A stretch of 43,298 bases of DNA. Source: an uncultured Mycoplasmatota bacterium. GTDB lineage: Bacteria > Bacillota_I > Bacilli_A > RF39 > UBA660. The position numbers and the translations under genes are program-made. Shown one piece after another: positions 41,972 to 43,298 of the stretch (position 1 is the first letter of the stretch; every line of letters begins with the position of its first letter). The notes beneath the pieces were generated by a model. That model was not told the origin of the DNA. It was given only the letters and a program-made list of their open reading frames with translations, and made no database searches. The stretch lies in assembly GCA_900547995.1 (NCBI GenBank), contig URIY01000009.1, positions 1-43,298 on the forward strand, read 5' to 3'.

Positions 41972-43218
41972 AATATATCTCTTGCAGCAATTAACCCTGT
42001 TGCAGCTGCCGTTACAATATTACCAGCTTTCCCGGCTCCATCACCAATAAAATAAATATTATGATTATCAAGTTTCATATGATTATTTGTTGTAATTTCA
42101 TTACTAAAGAATTTTATTTCTGGACCATACAAAAGAGTTTCACCGTTATTTACACCAGGTATTATTTTATCAAGTGTTTCAAGACCTTCTAAGATATTTT
42201 TAATAATACGATGTGGAAGTACAAGAGCAAGGTCTCCTGCTACTACGTCTTTTAATGTTGGCTCTATAAAACCTTTTTTTATACGTTCCATATTACTCCT
42301 TCTACCAAGTTTTAAATCGCGAAGAGTTTGAACAATTGGCTTTCCGGCACCAAGAGTATTGGCTATTTTAGCAATACATTCTCCATATTCACGTGTATTA
42401 GTAACTGGTTCTGTTAAGTTTACTTTAGATATAAAGGCAAAATTTGAATTATTCGATTTAATATCTTTTAAAGCATGCCCATTTACGCAAATATATCCAT
42501 TATAATTTTCTTTGGCTACAAAGCCACCAGGATTGGTGCAAAAAGTTCTTATTTCATCATTATATGTTTCCGTTTTTATAAAAATAGTTGGATCATATAT
42601 AACATTAGTAATTTGTTCTAATATTTCTTTCCTAACCTCTACTCTAACACCAATTTCAATACTCTGTGATACATAATCTATTTTATACTTATCAGCAAGT
42701 TCTTGTACCCATTTTGCACCTGTCCTACCAGGAGCAACAATGACATATTTAGTATTTACTGTATCTTCCTTTTTACCTTTTTTATATGAAACAGTATAAA
42801 GCTCGTTATCATCATTAATATCAAATACACTTGCACCATCAATAACCGTTACACCATTACTCTTTAAATAATCAGTAAAATTTTGTATATATCTAGGTAA
42901 TTTATCACTTCCTAAATGTTTTTGCTTTATAACAAGTAAATTAGCTCCTACCTTTGCAATTTCCTCTTTTAATCTAAGTGCTTCATCCATATTAGTAGGA
43001 TATACTTTTGAATCCATACCAAATTCATTAAAAATCTTTTCTGTATCATCAATTAATTTATTTGCATCGCTTATATCCATATATTTAAACAAATCTGATT
43101 TACCGATTTTAGGTATAAAATTTAACTTGCCATCAGAAAATGTTCCTGCCCCACCATATCCTGATAATATAGCACATGGATTACAATTTAAACATTTGCC
43201 ATCCTTGTTCTTATTCAT
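41956..43218 (-). CDS. FAD-dependent oxidoreductase (COG2509-like), N-terminus missing
   Basis: Over 420 aa the protein matches the FAD-dependent dehydrogenase group: GKCLNCNPCAILSGYGGAGT, SDGKLNFIPKIG, KYVIVAPGRTGAKW, and a C-terminal YFIGDGAGKAGNIVTAAATG FAD-binding segment. The reaction is unknown. Family members begin with a GxGxxG Rossmann strand about 50-60 residues before the CxxC segment; here the frame upstream of 43218 continues only about 24 codons to an in-frame TAA at 43291-43293 and shows no such motif. The ATG at 43218 is a stand-in for a start. It may be truncated, frameshifted or disrupted near the window edge. Confidence 0.7.
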   Translation of the reverse strand: MNKNKDGKCLNCNPCAILSGYGGAGTFSDGKLNFIPKIGKSDLFKYMDISDANKLIDDTEKIFNEFGMDSKVYPTNMDEALRLKEEIAKVGANLLVIKQKHLGSDKLPRYIQNFTDYLKSNGVTVIDGASVFDINDDNELYTVSYKKGKKEDTVNTKYVIVAPGRTGAKWVQELADKYKIDYVSQSIEIGVRVEVRKEILEQITNVIYDPTIFIKTETYNDEIRTFCTNPGGFVAKENYNGYICVNGHALKDIKSNNSNFAFISKVNLTEPVTNTREYGECIAKIANTLGAGKPIVQTLRDLKLGRRSNMERIKKGFIEPTLKDVVAGDLALVLPHRIIKNILEGLETLDKIIPGVNNGETLLYGPEIKFFSNEITTNNHMKLDNHNIYFIGDGAGKAGNIVTAAATGLIAARDILKSDK

Positions 43219-43298
43219 CCGGAGTTTGCCACCTTTAAATTTAATAAAAATTTCACAAAGGCTTATTTTTAAGTCTTTTTCTCTTGCCTTTTATTTGC

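Overview
The window is AT-rich chromosomal DNA with Bacillota features: a secE-nusG-rplK-rplA-rplJ-rplL-methyltransferase-rpoB-rpoC block, an RNase J, YtxG/YtxH-like envelope proteins, and Shine-Dalgarno sites of the GGAGG type. UGA is a stop (coaE at 13791 and the methyltransferase at 36861 end in TGA), so the code is standard and this is not a recoded Mollicute. dapF implies diaminopimelate metabolism, and usually a peptidoglycan wall; pyruvate:ferredoxin oxidoreductase implies anaerobic life. The RNA polymerase beta subunit has Asn where most bacteria have His526, as described in Mollicutes. An uncultured anaerobic relative of the Bacilli/Mollicutes border (RF39- or Erysipelotrichia-like) fits best; this placement is inference.

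Left part (1-6.9 kb): a short GDPD phosphodiesterase, a probable 6S-like RNA with its own sigma-A promoter, a TtcA-type tRNA thiolase, an RNase J whose metal motif is degenerate, a DcuC/YfcC-family carrier, a short serine acetyltransferase and a P-loop kinase-like protein.

7.0-14.3 kb, all minus strand: a dense run of small hydrolases. Two paralogous histidine phosphatases flank an HD phosphohydrolase; a GNAT acetyltransferase follows, then an unusual fusion of a HAD 5'-nucleotidase with a nucleoside hydrolase. Upstream lie a PHP phosphoesterase, a metallo-beta-lactamase-fold hydrolase, and coaD and coaE (last two steps of coenzyme A synthesis). Overlaps and short gaps point to at least two transcription units. 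This is the most interesting accessory region.

14.4-20.4 kb: two paralogous LysR regulators, two proteins I cannot identify (146 and 416 aa), an MFS transporter, and a long gene-poor stretch with a frame-disrupted small gene and a 24-bp tandem repeat.

20.5-29.5 kb: tRNA-Thr(CGU), a region carrying a strong promoter and four successive terminator hairpins (probable small RNA), pyruvate:ferredoxin oxidoreductase, a four-gene envelope-associated cluster (lipoprotein, acidic protein, YtxG-like, YtxH-like), trmB, a small Met/Pro-rich protein, dapF and a Nudix hydrolase.

29.5-40.7 kb: transcription and ribosome genes read from secE down to rpoC. Leaders before rplK and rplA look like the L1-binding region of 23S rRNA, and an L10-type leader precedes rplJ. 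The window ends with a small unknown gene, a DUF3298-type membrane-anchored protein and an FAD-dependent oxidoreductase whose N-terminal nucleotide-binding motif is absent from the visible sequence.
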